The position numbers and the translations under genes were made by a program. This document shows positions 45,051-56,981 of a DNA stretch of 64,000 nucleotides, one piece after another. The DNA comes from Hyposmocoma kahamanoa (lineage: Eukaryota > Arthropoda > Insecta > Lepidoptera > Cosmopterigidae): assembly GCF_003589595.1 (NCBI RefSeq), contig NW_020654810.1, positions 18,186,682 to 18,250,681 of the forward strand, written 5' to 3'. Numbering within the stretch: the stretch's first letter is position 1; every line of letters starts with the position of its first letter. A model generated the notes under the pieces. The model did not search any database and was not told the origin of the DNA. It was given only the letters and a program-made list of their open reading frames with translations.

Positions 45051-48000
45051 TAGTGCCAGCGCTGCTGATTTCTGAAAGCCTGTAAATATTTTATTTCATA
45101 AACGAATTCTATATACCTGCACATTTAATTGTCAATTTAATTTTATTTACTAATGCTAATCATTGGATTTTTAAAGCACGTCAAATAAGTACAGCGAAAA
45201 TCTTTGTACTCTATGATTACGTTAGCGCCTTATAAAACACTCACATGAAATACCCAGCATCCCAGAATAAGAAGTAATTAAAAAATTGATCATATATGAA
45301 TAAAACAAGTTCACTAACTTCTAATAAAGACAATTATCAAATGTGTCTATTTTGTATGAAAAGCATCTCAACATCAAGTCTTATAATTGTAGTCACTGTA
45401 GTTTCACTTATAGCTTTACACAATTGACAATAATGTAGGTGGCACTGAAATGTATTTTATTATGAGTGCTCCGGACCTTTTGAATGATGGTATCGAGGGC
45501 GGTTTGTGCAGCTAGTGTTGGTGTTATCGACCGGTGAGTGCGTCAGCTGCTATACGTACTAACGTACTATGCCTCTGCTCGACCATTGGCCGGCCGCAAT
45601 GACGCCGCCCTACCTCCAGAATTGTCGCTACACCGCCTCTACCGTCTTCGCATCTGTTGCCAACAATAAAAACGTATAAAAAACTGAAGCCGAAATGGTC
45701 CTATAAATCATGTATATATTTTACAGCACCATATTACAGTATGCAGCAGCAGTATTACAGTATAATTTTTTCACAAACCAACATTCTTGCACATTCTCAT
45801 CGCTGTTCTAATTTTATAGTATATTATGTATTAAGGACGGTCAATAAAAAATTACTAACGAATTAGAAGCCCGAAGCCAAGGGCTCAGGGCTTTAATATC
45901 TCGAGTTTTGTATTTTTTACCGTCCGTGATACATACAATGTTTTATTCTGTTTTGCCAGGAAATAAATATACATAAGGTTCACACCACAACAATTATGGA
46001 TTTGGCAAATGACGGGTTTTTTGTTTCTCTTTTATTTTTCCATAGATAATACAACTCGAACTAACATGTTGTTAAAAGTAAACACGCATACAGCCATGAT
46101 GAATTGTAAAATAAAAAATTTGCTAAATTTTTATAGAGCAAATAATTAAAATTAATTATAAGTATTTAAATAATATGTGACTGAAATGCATTTAAATTTC
46201 TGTTCAAATCACATTTGAAGCTAATGTTTTAAGTTTAAACTTAAGTAACCTCCTTGCTTGAACTAACGTGACCTATTTAAGGAAGTGTGTCGTGCTACAA
46301 ATTAAAAAAAACTCTACCGAATATGGATGTAATGGAAAGAAAAAAGACCCGTGGGTTTTATTTGGGGAATTATACTAAAGTTAGCCACCATGTAATTATA
46401 CCATTTACGAGCAAACGTGTGATGAAAAAATATTACTACACCTTTACCGTTATTACCGTAGCTCTCAGTACAATCATACATGTGCGATTACCGCATCCGT
46501 CGATCGTGTAGCGAGTAATTCAATTCCCCGATATTTACACAAGTGCGTTTGATGATAATTTCGCTTTACAACCCCGCTCGTTCTGATTACATGCGATTAA
46601 ACAGATTTACTCATACATTTTGAATGATTTCCATTTGACTCTGTGAATGATGATTAGGTGTCGTTACTTTGGTTAATGGCTTGTGGAAGAGGTTGTAGGA
46701 ATAAGGGTAAATAATGTGCCTTTTATGAATAAGGACATTTATTATTTTTATATTTCAATAAACGTTACTGTGTGCACGATTATCTATAGTTTCTTCTATT
46801 TATGCGCAGCAAAGAAGCTTTGCAACGGAAGAGTTTTTAATCTATTGTGTTGTTCATTAAGGCAACATTATATTTATTTATTTGTATTTGAGTTCGTCAA
46901 AAGACATTTAAAAGTCCTGAATGCTGGAAAGAATCGTTTCCAACCGTTTAGTCTTTTTCTTATCTTATACTTACTCTTAAATTTTCCCCTGATGTTAACT
47001 ATTTAAATCTCAATAAGTTCAAAACTTAAGGTCCATAAATACACTAACGCAATGCAAATATTACAAGATTGTAAACCCACAAGTGTGAAGTTATAAAATT
47101 ACAATAATATTAGCAGTAAAACTCAGTTATGTCTACATTGTGTTTTACGGCCTGTAGGGCATTTTTATGTCACAAGGGGATGTTTAACGAAAGGACTATA
47201 TTTGTATGAAAATCGGAGTTATGTTTTATAGTGGACGTGCGTAGAATAAGGGCTCTCAGGGGCGGTTTTGCTACGACGATTTTCGCTGTCGGTACGCCGT
47301 AGCTATATTTATTCGTAGCATCATTTCACTGATACTTACTGAAGAATATATTAATGAACTTATGTTTTATTTCTCCTCGTTTAACTTTTTTTTTTTACCT
47401 TAATGTTGTTTGAGTAAATTTTTGTTTATTAAACCATACTTCTGTTGCGCGATGGCCTCTACTTATCATGGTGCAATTTATAACGAATAAATAAATAAGG
47501 TATACTTTGTATAACTAATATAACAGCACATAAAACTATACAATTTTGTTCGAATATCGCCTCCAGTGCAACGGAACAAGATCCGTAAAGTGTAGCGTGA
47601 TGTGCTACCATCTATGCATACAAAACTAAACAAGAAATCAGTAAGTTAAAAAAACTGATATACTATTCCTACGTATAATGGATGGTTTTATTGTTAAGGA
47701 GCAATTTTATCCAAGCAAAATTCGGATGCAAAAAGGCAGATGCAAGTCTTTATAATGATTTTTCTTAATTTCAATTCTATTTGTGAGACTTTCCGACATT
47801 TTATAAATTTGTCATTTTGACAAAAGTATACATTCGTCGTGTATAATAAGTACACTGGCAAACGCGTCGCGTCGCCGACGTTTGGCAATTCTTTATTATT
47901 CATGAGGCGCTGCCCGCGGAGTGTTTTATACGAGCGACGATCGAGTATCAATTTGTACCCGCTTTTACATTACAACACGTCGACAAGCATCCGCTACATT

Positions 48001-48199
48001 GTATCTTAACTAAATAGAGATAAAAATAATGACAGAATGAAATATTAAAAACACAATGTCCCAGATGGAAAAGTAAGTATAAAATGTGGTATCTTATGTA
48101 TTGTGCATTAGAGCTACTTTCCACTAAACAAGTTACCGCGAGTGACCGCAGCCATGGCGGCTACTCTTACTTCCAAATCGCGACCGCGTCACTTGGTAT
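45051..48199. other. Long unassigned block
   Basis: No dispersed repeat in about 3.1 kb. 45470-45660 and 47860-47945 are GC-richer. The 107-codon frame at 46683-47006 is AT-rich without motif. Confidence 0.4.
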
Positions 48200-49121
48200 A
48201 TCTTGATTTTTGATAGAGGGTATTGGCTCAGAAAACAAAGTCCACTCAATTGAATGTTATTTTGCTGCAGCTCGCTGAGTTTATTGGAACATTTTTTAAC
48301 TTGTTTCTTTAAAAAATAGATATGTCAATTATTACAGACAGAATTATACAGATTGCCCCTAATATCCTTTCGGTACAATTAATATTTATATTTTTCTACA
48401 ATTTTCGACATACCTCATAGTGAGCGCCCCGCTATATTCTAGGCAAAAAAAAATTAAGTATGTATAGTAACAAAAAAATTTTTTGCGTCTACAAATGTTT
48501 TAAGTCCACTCACACAAACTAGACTTTGTGACCATAGATTTACTTAGGCGGATTTCAGAATTCTTATACCACGGGAACTGTGTATTTTTCCGGGATAAAA
48601 AGTAACTGATTTATACAACCTTTATTCTCATTAAATTAACATGTTTATCAAATTTAGGCATAAAAATATAGTGAGTAATTTATTATTATGCATTTTATAT
48701 TGTCATTAATTATACCATGATAAATAATATTTATATCAAGTATTTCATTAATGAAAAAAAAACACATTTTGTCCAAAATGTAACAAGTGCGCCCACTATG
48801 CGATTTGTTAATAATCATACGTGTGAGTGAACTTAAAACATTCGTACACGCTAAAAAAATTTAAATTAGTATACTTTTTTGCCCTGAATCTCACGGGTGC
48901 GCCAATTTGCATAGTGATGCAGTATGTCAAAATTTGAAGAAAAATATCAAGTTTTATTGTGCCAAAGAATAATAGGGGTAATCAAAACCATTTTTAAAGA
49001 TACAAAATGTTCAAACAAGTTAAAAAAGGTCCAATAAACTCGGCGAGTCGCAGTAAAATAACATTAAATTGATTGAACTTAGTTTTCTGAACCAAATATT
49101 CCCTCCATCAAAAATCAAGAT
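48200..49121. mobile_element. 922-bp element with about 300-bp inverted arms
   Basis: The left arm (48200-48516) begins ATCTTGATTTTTGATAGAGG. The right arm (48821-49121) ends with its complement CCTCCATCAAAAATCAAGAT. The arms stay alignable inward through AATGTTATTTTGCTGC, GAGTTTATTGG, TTTTTTAACTTGTTT, GACATAC and AAATGTTTTAAGTCCACTCA. About 300 bp of unpaired centre remains. No coding frame. It may be a long-TIR non-autonomous transposon or two inverted copies. Confidence 0.75.
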
Positions 49122-49152
49122 TTCGAAAATTGATTGCCATTCTTCAAATTTT

Positions 49153-49325
49153 AATCGGACCACTGTTGAGGTGGGTACCTCAATAGTGGTCCGATTGAAT
49201 TTTACAACAAAAAAAAATCATCGAAATCGTCAGAATAAATAAAAAAACAAATGTCAGAATAATCGCGTAACATACAAAAAAAATGCAGTCGAATTGAGAA
49301 CTCGTCCTTTTTTGAAGTCCGTTAA
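49153..49325 (-). mobile_element. Family F copy 5, truncated and folded back
   Basis: The minus-strand copy ends at GTCCTTTTTTGAAGTCCG. Its interior has TTATTTTGACATACAATG-type equivalents (TAATCGCGTAACATAC, CAGTCGAATTGAG). At its left side the segment AATCGGACCACT is present in both orientations (49153-49164 and 49185-49196), forming a tight hairpin. The remainder of F is missing. Confidence 0.65.
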
Positions 49326-49840
49326 TTATTTGTTATCAAAATTTGAGTAACTAGATCTATGTGCGAAATGTTAATTAAAGACTTGAGACTCTACACTACT
49401 ACCGCTGTTTACTAATACCCCATATTCTACTTCTCAACATGAATGTGAATACGAAATTCCTTTTCGACATTATTATCGTACAGAGACTATCCTCCACTTA
49501 GTTTCCCGTGCAGTGCTTATGAGTGTTCATTAAAGATACGATAAAGACGTCGAGCGACAAAATTGGCTGCCTCCTACACGAGACACTACCGCCACCGCCA
49601 CCGCGGCATTTAATTGCGCAGATTTCAATTGTAAAATCGAAATAGAATGCACATAGAATAGACTGAGAAAATAAATTGTAAGGTACTGTTTTGTTTTAGT
49701 TATTTCCAAATGCGTAATATCATAACTGCCGATTACTAGAACGTTCCAAGTGTTACTTTGCAGTTCCAAAGCAACTTATGTAATTGTTCCATGTATTTTA
49801 AAACAATCCATTAATACTAGCGTTTGGAAATGTTATTGAT
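49326..49840. other. Unassigned sequence
   Basis: No gene. 49545-49610 is GC-richer with a CCGCCACCGCCACCG run. Confidence 0.4.
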
Positions 49841-50285
49841 ACAAAAATCGGACAATCCAAAGATAACTTCCTTCGATCTGACTGGAGTCTGTTGCCACAC
49901 CGGGGTCATTGCTCTTACCAACTGAGATGCTTTTTTTAAAATACTAAATAACGGGATGACCTAATCGTGCGCCTGATGGTAAGCGATACGTCTGTCCATA
50001 ACAGTTGCAGTACTACTCAGAGTTTTAAATCACAAAAATTTGAGGGGCACTGCCATTGCGCCCGACACCCTGAGATATTAAATTGACAAGTACCTATAAT
50101 ATCACTAGCACCCATACCCTTCGAAACCGGAACGCAGTAATGCTCACATTACCGCTTGGCCGCAGAAACAGGTAAGGTGGCAGTACTTCCCTGGACGAAC
50201 TCTTTCACAAGGAGCTCTACTGCTGACCGAGTCAACAGATCTTACGAATTTTTCTGTGCCTATTGCAGATCTTTATAAGGTTTCT
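49841..50285 (-). mobile_element. S1 copy split by a family A insertion
   Basis: Minus-strand S1 tail and part of the head occupy 49841-49938 (TTATTGATACAAAAATCGG, TTCCTTCGATCTGACTGG, CTTACCAACTGAG). The remaining head start and body lie at 50229-50285 (GACCGAGTCAACAGATC, TTACGAATTTTTCTGTG). These match the reverse complement of 32815-32885, where they are contiguous. Confidence 0.7.
49939..50228 (-). repeat. Family A copy 13, full length, nested in S1
   Basis: Complete minus-strand copy from the T-rich side (TTTTTTTAAAATACTAAATA, ACGGGATGACC) to CAAGGAGCTCTACTGCT. Landmarks include GGTGGCAGTACTTCCCTGG and GAACTCTTTCACAAGG. Target duplication is not clear at the ends. Confidence 0.85.
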
Positions 50286-51315
50286 CATATTTCAAAGATA
50301 TAGAGACGAGAGAGATATATACAAATATAGAGAGAGAGATTCTACTAGTTATAATAAACCTCAGATCTAAACGAACAAGTTCTCCATATAAACAGTGTTA
50401 GCAAAACCACATTACTTTGAACAGCGCAAGAATTCAAAGCGCATTATCTACCGAAGTGGAGCAAAAACGAGTTGAGTATTTCAAACCAATAAATATCTAT
50501 TTATTTTGCCATCTCCACGCAACTTATACAAAACACAATAATAGACCTTATAAAAACAACCGAAAACGCAATGTTGCGGAATGTGATAAGTATGTTTGTT
50601 TGTGTACCGGAAAATGCAGCGCGGGCAAACCACCCACAAGGTGACCAGAGCACCAAGTCTGCTAACTTTAAATCATCTCAGTTGCATTTCGATACAAATG
50701 AGCAACAACATACTTTAAAAATATATTTTACACAATTAAATAGATTAAAACATTTTATAATAAGGAGCTTTTAAAACTCGAAGTCCACATGCTCGACATA
50801 TCTCTAATCCGCTGCCTTGAAAGCTCGAATTGTCATTTCTTGCGTGCTCGTCACCTAAAATGGTCAGTATCTCGACATTTCAATATCTTGAAAACTGTTT
50901 CTATTGTAAAATTTGGAAACAAAAATACTATATTTATATTCTTAGTACTTATATCGTTTTAGGAATCGAAAACTATACAATAGAAATCAAAAGACGCTTT
51001 ATCAGACGCGACAGAAGCTTGGCTTGGAATGAGCATTCATTTGCTGATGTATGGCTCATAGTGCTAACAAGGGGCTGTTAATTTAAATTTAGTGTCTCGC
51101 GTAATGAACGGGAAGATGATTGCAGTAATGGGATTGTACGCTGATGTGTAGTCGAGTACTGGAGACAGTTCATTAACTGAACCTGTCTTAAGGGGGTTAT
51201 TGTACTAGTGCCGTTAGTTATGTGTAAGTTTAAAAGTTAGAACGACTTTTGAATGATCAAGAACGAAAAAGATGTGACGCAAAGTATTATAAATATCGTA
51301 ACGTAATACATTTTA
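50286..51315. other. Unassigned sequence
   Basis: A short GA-rich microsatellite lies at about 50304-50340. Otherwise nothing recognised. Confidence 0.4.
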
Positions 51316-51375
51316 GAAGCTACGCGCTACGAAGCTACGTTTTTCGAAGCTACGTACTACGAAGCTACGTCAACA
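51316..51375. repeat. 15-bp tandem repeat, four units
   Basis: GAAGCTACG begins exactly every 15 bases, at 51316, 51331, 51346 and 51361. Unit consensus is GAAGCTACG followed by six variable bases. Confidence 0.85.
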
Positions 51376-51389
51376 ACGACGTTTTTTAA

Positions 51390-51545
51390 TTAAATATACT
51401 TTATTGTACATAAAAAATTACAATGGTAACATTTAAATGTAATGTATGTATGACAGAGTAAGCTAATGTACAACAAGCGGTTTAGTTGCTAAGTAGTAAC
51501 TTCTTCAAGGCAACCTGAGGACAAAACTTTCAGAGCTGGAAAGGG
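51390..51545 (-). mobile_element. LINE 3' tail, minus strand
   Basis: The reverse strand gives CCTCAGGTTGCCTTGAAGAA, TTACTACTTAGCAACTAAAC, CGCTTGTTGTACATTAG, and then TATGTACAATAAAGTATA with a polyadenylation signal. This is the well-known 3' UTR layout of an abundant lepidopteran LINE (GGTTGCCTGG..GAGA.. followed by a small hairpin and a TGTAC stretch). No coding part. Confidence 0.65.
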
Positions 51546-52341
51546 GGTGCAAATTCTAATGGGAGTTAGTTCTCATTACTAAAATACACATATCGTTAAC
51601 ATATAATAATAAGATGTGCTTACATACTTATATAGAAAAATAAAATTAATAATAAATAGTAATAATAATAAATAAATATGGGCAAATTACAAAACTACGC
51701 ATAAAGGAAATAAATTATGGGAATGGAGAGCTTAGTGAGTTCGTCCATTGATTGGTTAGGTGAAGTTTCTTGAAGTTTCTTGCTCTAAAACCACAATTCT
51801 TTTACCTAGTTTAGGGGTTGGAACACGGCTTAAACATAGGTGTTAAACAATCTTAAATTTCTTGTACTTATAATGTACGACATAAATGGAGATATTATTA
51901 TTATAAATTCACATTAAGTATTCAGATTATAAAAGCATTTCTTTAAATGTGGCCCCGTTCCGCATAATAATATCTGTTCCTTAAAATACAAGTGTAAAGT
52001 CCCTCACATTTGCTACGTCTTGGATGCAAATTAAGGCGAGGCAATTTTTAATTACAAGTGTGCCTAAGCATCTGTCTGGAGCTTCGCTTTGTGGCTGCCT
52101 GAGTGGCTCACTCACTGAGGCGCATCGCGCGACAGGACTAGTATGAATATACCTTAAAAATTGGCAGGAAAGTGGAAATTTTGTACATTATCTGAGTTTA
52201 CCTTAAATTGATCGTAATCAACGTGATCAGCTGGCACGTGATCTCACCATAAGTATGGTGTAACGGGCTGGTGACCACAACTCGATACCCATGTGATGTG
52301 ATCTGATCATGCCGTAAGTGACATTTGCAAACAACTTCGAC
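51546..52341. other. Unassigned sequence
   Basis: Nothing recognised except a small tandem GAAGTTTCTT doubling near 51764. Confidence 0.4.
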
Positions 52342-52570
52342 GACCTCAGTGGCCTAACGGATTACGCTGTGGGCGCTGGATCCGGAGGTCTCGGGTTCGA
52401 TTTCTGGTAGGAAATTTCAATTTGGAAAATGAAGTTTTCTACATCGGCTCATAACCGGGTTTTCTGGAAAGACCCCAGAGTGAATTTCGTTGCTTCGATA
52501 CGCATAATGCAGTTAATTCCCTACTTTGAGACCAGGCAAATTGATGTGGTTGTCTATCACAGTAACTCCA
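52342..52570 (+). mobile_element. S3 SINE, near full length
   Basis: The head has A-box-like GTGGCCTAACGGATT and B-box-like CGGGTTCGATTTC. The body follows with CAATTTGGAAAATGAAG, TTCTACATCGGCTC and GATGTGGTTGTCTATCAC. The head resembles those at 57596 and 29822. Confidence 0.65.
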
Positions 52571-53516
52571 AAATTCGCCCTGACCAATTTTTTTTTTACC
52601 CGAGAAACTTACTAAATTTCTGACAATTATATTAAAGTGTAGTAATATGCAATATCGATCAGCTGCGCAAAATAACTGGATTTTATAAGACGAAGATGTG
52701 TTTACTTTATTAAGTAAACATCATGGTATTCCATGTCGGCTAAACTGCAATATTGCAACGGCACATCCGCATGATTTATTTATTTATTATATGAACAACA
52801 AGAAATAACAATAAAATTACATTGATAAGTCTTAAATTATGATATTACTCAATTCTATACTAGAATGTAATACTACTTATATTGACAAATCATTGTAAAG
52901 TGACAAGAAAGATCTGCTGTTCATAATTTGCTAATAATTTACTTGATACTAAACCGACAATAGAATGGGTGAATATCTATATAACTGCTAGGTGAGTTAG
53001 ACTCGTTGAAATATTCTGCATCTTTGATCAAAAGCATCCGGAGCTTTCCATAAATATCTCGTTATAAAGACGACACATTCTTAGCAGGGGTTTGTAAAAG
53101 AAAGTGTTATTCTTATACGTCAGCAAGTACAATGTCGTAAAATATTGCGTGAGACAAACATTACCCTCGTTTAACACCGTAGTCGAGTAAAAGGAACATC
53201 CACGCTAGTGACGTGGGTGGCAACACCTCGAGGCGTCGGGGAGCGGTTAAGTGCGGTATTTTACGGCTTTTATGCATATTTGACGACGCCGCCATAATCT
53301 CTGCGGTGGCTCACCTGTATCTACATAGAATGAATCCACTGTACCTTATGTTGATGATATAAAACACTGGATTGGTGGACCCTTCTCAGTGTCTAAAGAC
53401 GAATTATTTGTAGAACATGATTTAGCATTAAGTAGCCTGTTTTAATCCATTGATGGACGTCCAATATTCAATTAATTAAGTAACATACTATCTGGATATC
53501 ATGTTCTTAGGTTAGG
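52571..53516. other. Unassigned sequence
   Basis: No gene or recognised repeat. Confidence 0.4.
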
Positions 53517-53650
53517 TTTTCGCGATTGTTACACATAGGAAATGATACTAATTTTTCGAATCTAAATCGCGTATATTTGTTTTATTAATATATTTGCTTT
53601 TTCAAACAAACTAACGTTTTGGGCCCTTTATAGGTCTCATGGATGACCAT
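53517..53650 (+). repeat. Family E copy 5, with internal expansion
   Basis: TTTTCGCGATTGTTACACAT, AGGAAATGATACTA, AAATCGCGTATATTTG, CAAACAAACTAACG, GGGCCCTTTATAGGTCTCAT. About 20 extra bases (TATTAATATATTTGC) sit inside the core. Confidence 0.75.
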
Positions 53651-53855
53651 AGGATTACCATTTCAGTCAGCTATGAGGCTGAGGCGGGCTGAGATGGTAA
53701 AGTCATCAACCGGTTAAGTCTAATATTAATGCAAACCACCGTATTTGACAATTCTATTTTATACGACAAATCGTACAGTACCCTCTAGTGATCACAAGAA
53801 GAAGTAACATTTGACTTATAAATATTTTACGCGGTCTCTAGCGACAGATGTTTCT

Positions 53856-53957
53856 TTTTTAACCGACTTCAAAAAGAAAGATATTCTTTTTCGACTGTAT
53901 TTTTTTATATATGTTACGCGATAACCGTATTTGTGAACCGATTTTGATGATACTTTA
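53856..53957 (+). mobile_element. Family F copy 6, left end only
   Basis: TTTTTTAACCGACTTCAAAA, then TTACGCGATAACCGTATTTG and GAACCGATTTTGATGAT. It breaks off and joins directly to LINE sequence, so one element was interrupted by, or fused to, the other. Confidence 0.7.
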
Positions 53958-55450
53958 TTACTACGTACTGTTTCCGATCTCTTAGGTAGCTAGAAAAAAA
54001 TTTGAGCAACGCCGTGGTGAATCCAGCAGACGCTAACTTTGTCAGCTTTATGTCGTTATTGACCGTATCGAACGCTTTACGAAAATCAAAGTACGCTACA
54101 TCCACCTGACCACCCACACGTCTGTTTAAAGCTGAGCTTGCATAGTGCATGAAACACAAATGATTCGAGTTATTACCCCACCCTGGCCGGAACCCATGCT
54201 GCGCGTTTGACAAGTATGGATCAATTTATGGGAAGATCTTATTGTAGAGTATGGACTCGAACACTTTGACGAAGGTGGATAGTACTGCTACTGGTTTCTA
54301 GTCCAATACATCTGTGCTGATCCCACTTTTCGGTACTGGGGTAACACGCGTAATTTTCCACTGCTCCGGGTATACATTGGCGTACAGACAGATATTAAAT
54401 ATATGTTGAAGGGGCTGGGCTAAAACTGATGCTCAGTCCCACACTATGTATGGTGGTATTCCGTCTGCCCCTACCGATTTTTCGGGTTTGAGACATCTAA
54501 GCGCATTTAGAACGTCTTTTAAGGAGAGACAAGCTACATGAACGCGTTCGACAGTCGCCTCACTACCAGCCGCCGCGGCTGTGACCTCCGCTTCAAGTAA
54601 CGGAGTATCGGCACTGTAAATCGAATGGAAATATTCCGTAAAAGCCTGAGCACTCTGTGAGTTGTCTAGTACCCGGCCGATTCTTGTGACCAGGGGCTTA
54701 CCTCGACTCGAGGTTTATTTTTTATGTAGGACCAAAAGGATTTAGGGTCTTTATTAATTTCATTTTCAATCCGAGTTCTATAATTTTCGTATGCAATTTC
54801 TATATTTTTCTTTACTAGTGCTCTGTGGTGTGAAAACAATTATTAATCCTCAGAAGCCTCGATGTCTTGTACAATTTATGATATTTGACCTTCTGTTTTG
54901 TACCCTGAATAATTTCAGCGGTATACCACTCCGGGTAGGAGCACGTTCTCTTTTTTATAGGCCTACGCTGAGGTGTGCAGCTGCTAATCACCTTATATAA
55001 AGTTGAGTAGAATAAATCTATTGCATCGTTTACATTATTGATTCCACACAACGAACGCCCATCAATTGTACTTAATTATGCGTATAACATTTGGAAATGG
55101 CATTTTAAAAAGTTCCATTTTACAATATATTTATTATTATTAATTCTATCAACACTAAAAACATAAGGAAGCGGCTTACGATTCTGTACATTTTTGTTTC
55201 TCATTTTAGAACAATATATGCTTAATGGGGGATGATACGGATCGGGGGGTACCAAGTGGTCTAATTCTGCCTGTATTTTCAACTGATAGGTGTGTAAGTT
55301 TGATGGTACTACGTCCAAAATGCGGTTACTACAGTCAGTGATTTCATTGTATTGACGAAATTCGCAGACAGTAACAAAAAACTCATGATAATATTGTATG
55401 TCCAGACTCGCGGAGTATAAATTAAGATCACCAATTAAAATCAAATTTTT
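53958..55450 (-). mobile_element. Broken APE-type LINE (endonuclease to RT)
   Basis: On the reverse strand, in order: endonuclease motifs ILIGDLNLYS and AELDHLVPPDPYHPP (55076-55444); a linker with SYPEWYTAEII and KVKYHKLYK (54815-55051); NYRTRIENEINKDPKSFWSY (about 54720-54790); YPEQWKITRVTPVPKSG (about 54350); then RT motifs SNAQHGFRPG and VAYFDFRKAFDTVNND (53914-54213). The catalytic YADD box and everything after it are missing at the family F junction. Frameshifts and stops separate the pieces. The domain order and sequence resemble CR1/Kiri-type non-LTR elements; the clade is uncertain. Non-functional. Confidence 0.8.
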
Positions 55451-55491
55451 CTATTTTGTACAACATTGTTCTAATATGTAAAATACAAATG

Positions 55492-55570
55492 TTTCTCCCG
55501 GACCGGAAATCGAACCCAGGACCTCTGCGTGGCAGACCAGCATGGTAAACGTTCGGCCACTATGGCAGTT
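55492..55570 (-). mobile_element. S2 head, minus strand
   Basis: The reverse strand reads TGCCATAGTGGCCGAACG, GGTCTGCCACGCAGAGG, then B-box GGGTTCGATTTCCGG. Its body is absent, as at 35916. It abuts the 5' end of the broken LINE. Confidence 0.7.
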
Positions 55571-55719
55571 AAAGAAGGTATTTTTCTTTATATTCACGAA
55601 AGTTAGTAATTAAATACCTTATTTTTAAATTTCTAAAGAATTTTTAAATGTTCTATGAATAATGTATTAAATAAGGTACTATTCATATTAAGTACTGTTT
55701 GAATCTAAAACAGACTTGC
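55571..55719. other. Unassigned AT-rich spacer
   Basis: Lies between the S2 head and the Jockey-type 3' end. Nothing recognised. Confidence 0.4.
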
Positions 55720-56873
55720 GATTACTGATATGATCACTAGAAGACGAAATGACGATTAAGGCGAATAGAAAGAGAGAAACGTTTATTCGACTATTCACAA
55801 ATAATATTACAAACACTACAACTAGATACAAAAAGTCTGTTGAAAACAAAAAGAATATAATAGATTGTAATGGGTACACAAAGCGAGGAAGAGTGAAGAA
55901 GACGAGACCGCGATGAGCTCCGTCCCACCCGGTGGAAGCGGCAGCCAACGATCGAGAACGACAATTCTATGAGCTTTCATCAGAGTATCCCACCCGGTGG
56001 AAGTATTGGAGTGCCACTCATATCATATAATTCGACGTAAAGCAAATATCTTTTTTTTTTAAGGACATTTTGCAGTTGGCCGCTGATGGCCTTCACTGCG
56101 CCACCGGAGAAAAGGGCGAGCTGAAGGCTCATAACCCCTAAAATAAACTTTAAGCTAAGTAGCGGGCCTGAGGGCGCCCAAGTGGGCACGGACCTCGGCT
56201 CAGGGCGCTACTGGAGACTTCCGCCAGAAGGGCGTGCTGTAGGAGAGAATCTACCAGTGTACGTGCTGAAATGAGGGGCTCTACGACCTCGCCGGCGAGG
56301 ACGGTTGGTGCGTGCGGGACAGGACTGACTAGCGATCTGGTTGACCTTCAAAGTGGCGAGAGTGATAGGGTCGTTGAGGACTTCCCTTGGCCGACGGGTC
56401 CTACGTACGCGGTGGGGTTGTTCCCTGATGGGGTCGTAAGAGGATGCAGCCACCACTAGGGGGTTGGGTTGGTGCGGAGCAGAGTCGAAGTATTTCCTCG
56501 ATGCCTGTTTCATGAATTGGGCTATTGTGGGGAGCCGTAAATCTATGTGGAGGTTAGCGTTGCGCAGGTACCACGGGGCACCCGTCGCGTTGCGCATGAA
56601 TCTAACTTGGAGAGCCTGCAGGCGGCGTATTAGCGCGGGATTTGCCTGAGCGAATGCGACGCTGGCGTACGTCATGATTGGACGGATGCAGGTCGTGTAT
56701 AATCTCACCTTATTGCGAAGAAAGCTATTATTAACACACAAAAACAGCTTATATGGTAATTTAGTGAACACTTCGTTAGCGCGATCTATTTTGATCCCAA
56801 CGCCATCTAGCGGTAAGGTGAGTTTACTAATATTTCTCGTAGATATTACAAGATTATAAATTAAAGTACACAA
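55720..56873 (-). mobile_element. Jockey-type LINE 3' end (RT C-terminus and 3' UTR)
   Basis: An open reverse-strand frame (56208-56873) encodes the segment after the RT core: FLRNKVRLYTTCIRPIMTYA, RRLQALQVRFMRNATGAPWY, NANLHIDLRLPTIAQFM and SPTAR at the end. KVRLYTTCIRP.MTYAS and APW.LRN..LH.DL are hallmarks of Jockey-clade polyproteins, and the arginine-rich C-terminus is also typical. The N-terminal 30 residues look unrelated, marking the 5' truncation. The 3' UTR runs to about 55720 with an AATAAA signal on the reverse strand (55782-55787). About 190 codons are uninterrupted, so this is among the younger LINE copies here. Confidence 0.8.
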
Positions 56874-56940
56874 TATTAGCCGAAAATGTTAGCAAGCTTA
56901 GCTTTATACTGCGCAGAGCCTCAGCAATGGTTTTCAGCTG

Positions 56941-56981
56941 GTGTCTAAGAAGAGGTTATCTTCCAACCTCCTCTTAGGCAC
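56941..56981. repeat. 17-bp imperfect hairpin
   Basis: GTGTCTAAGAAGAGGTT (56941-56957) pairs with AACCTCCTCTTAGGCAC (56965-56981) with two mismatches around ATCTTCC. It sits just upstream of the Jockey-type copy, in unassigned DNA. Confidence 0.6.
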
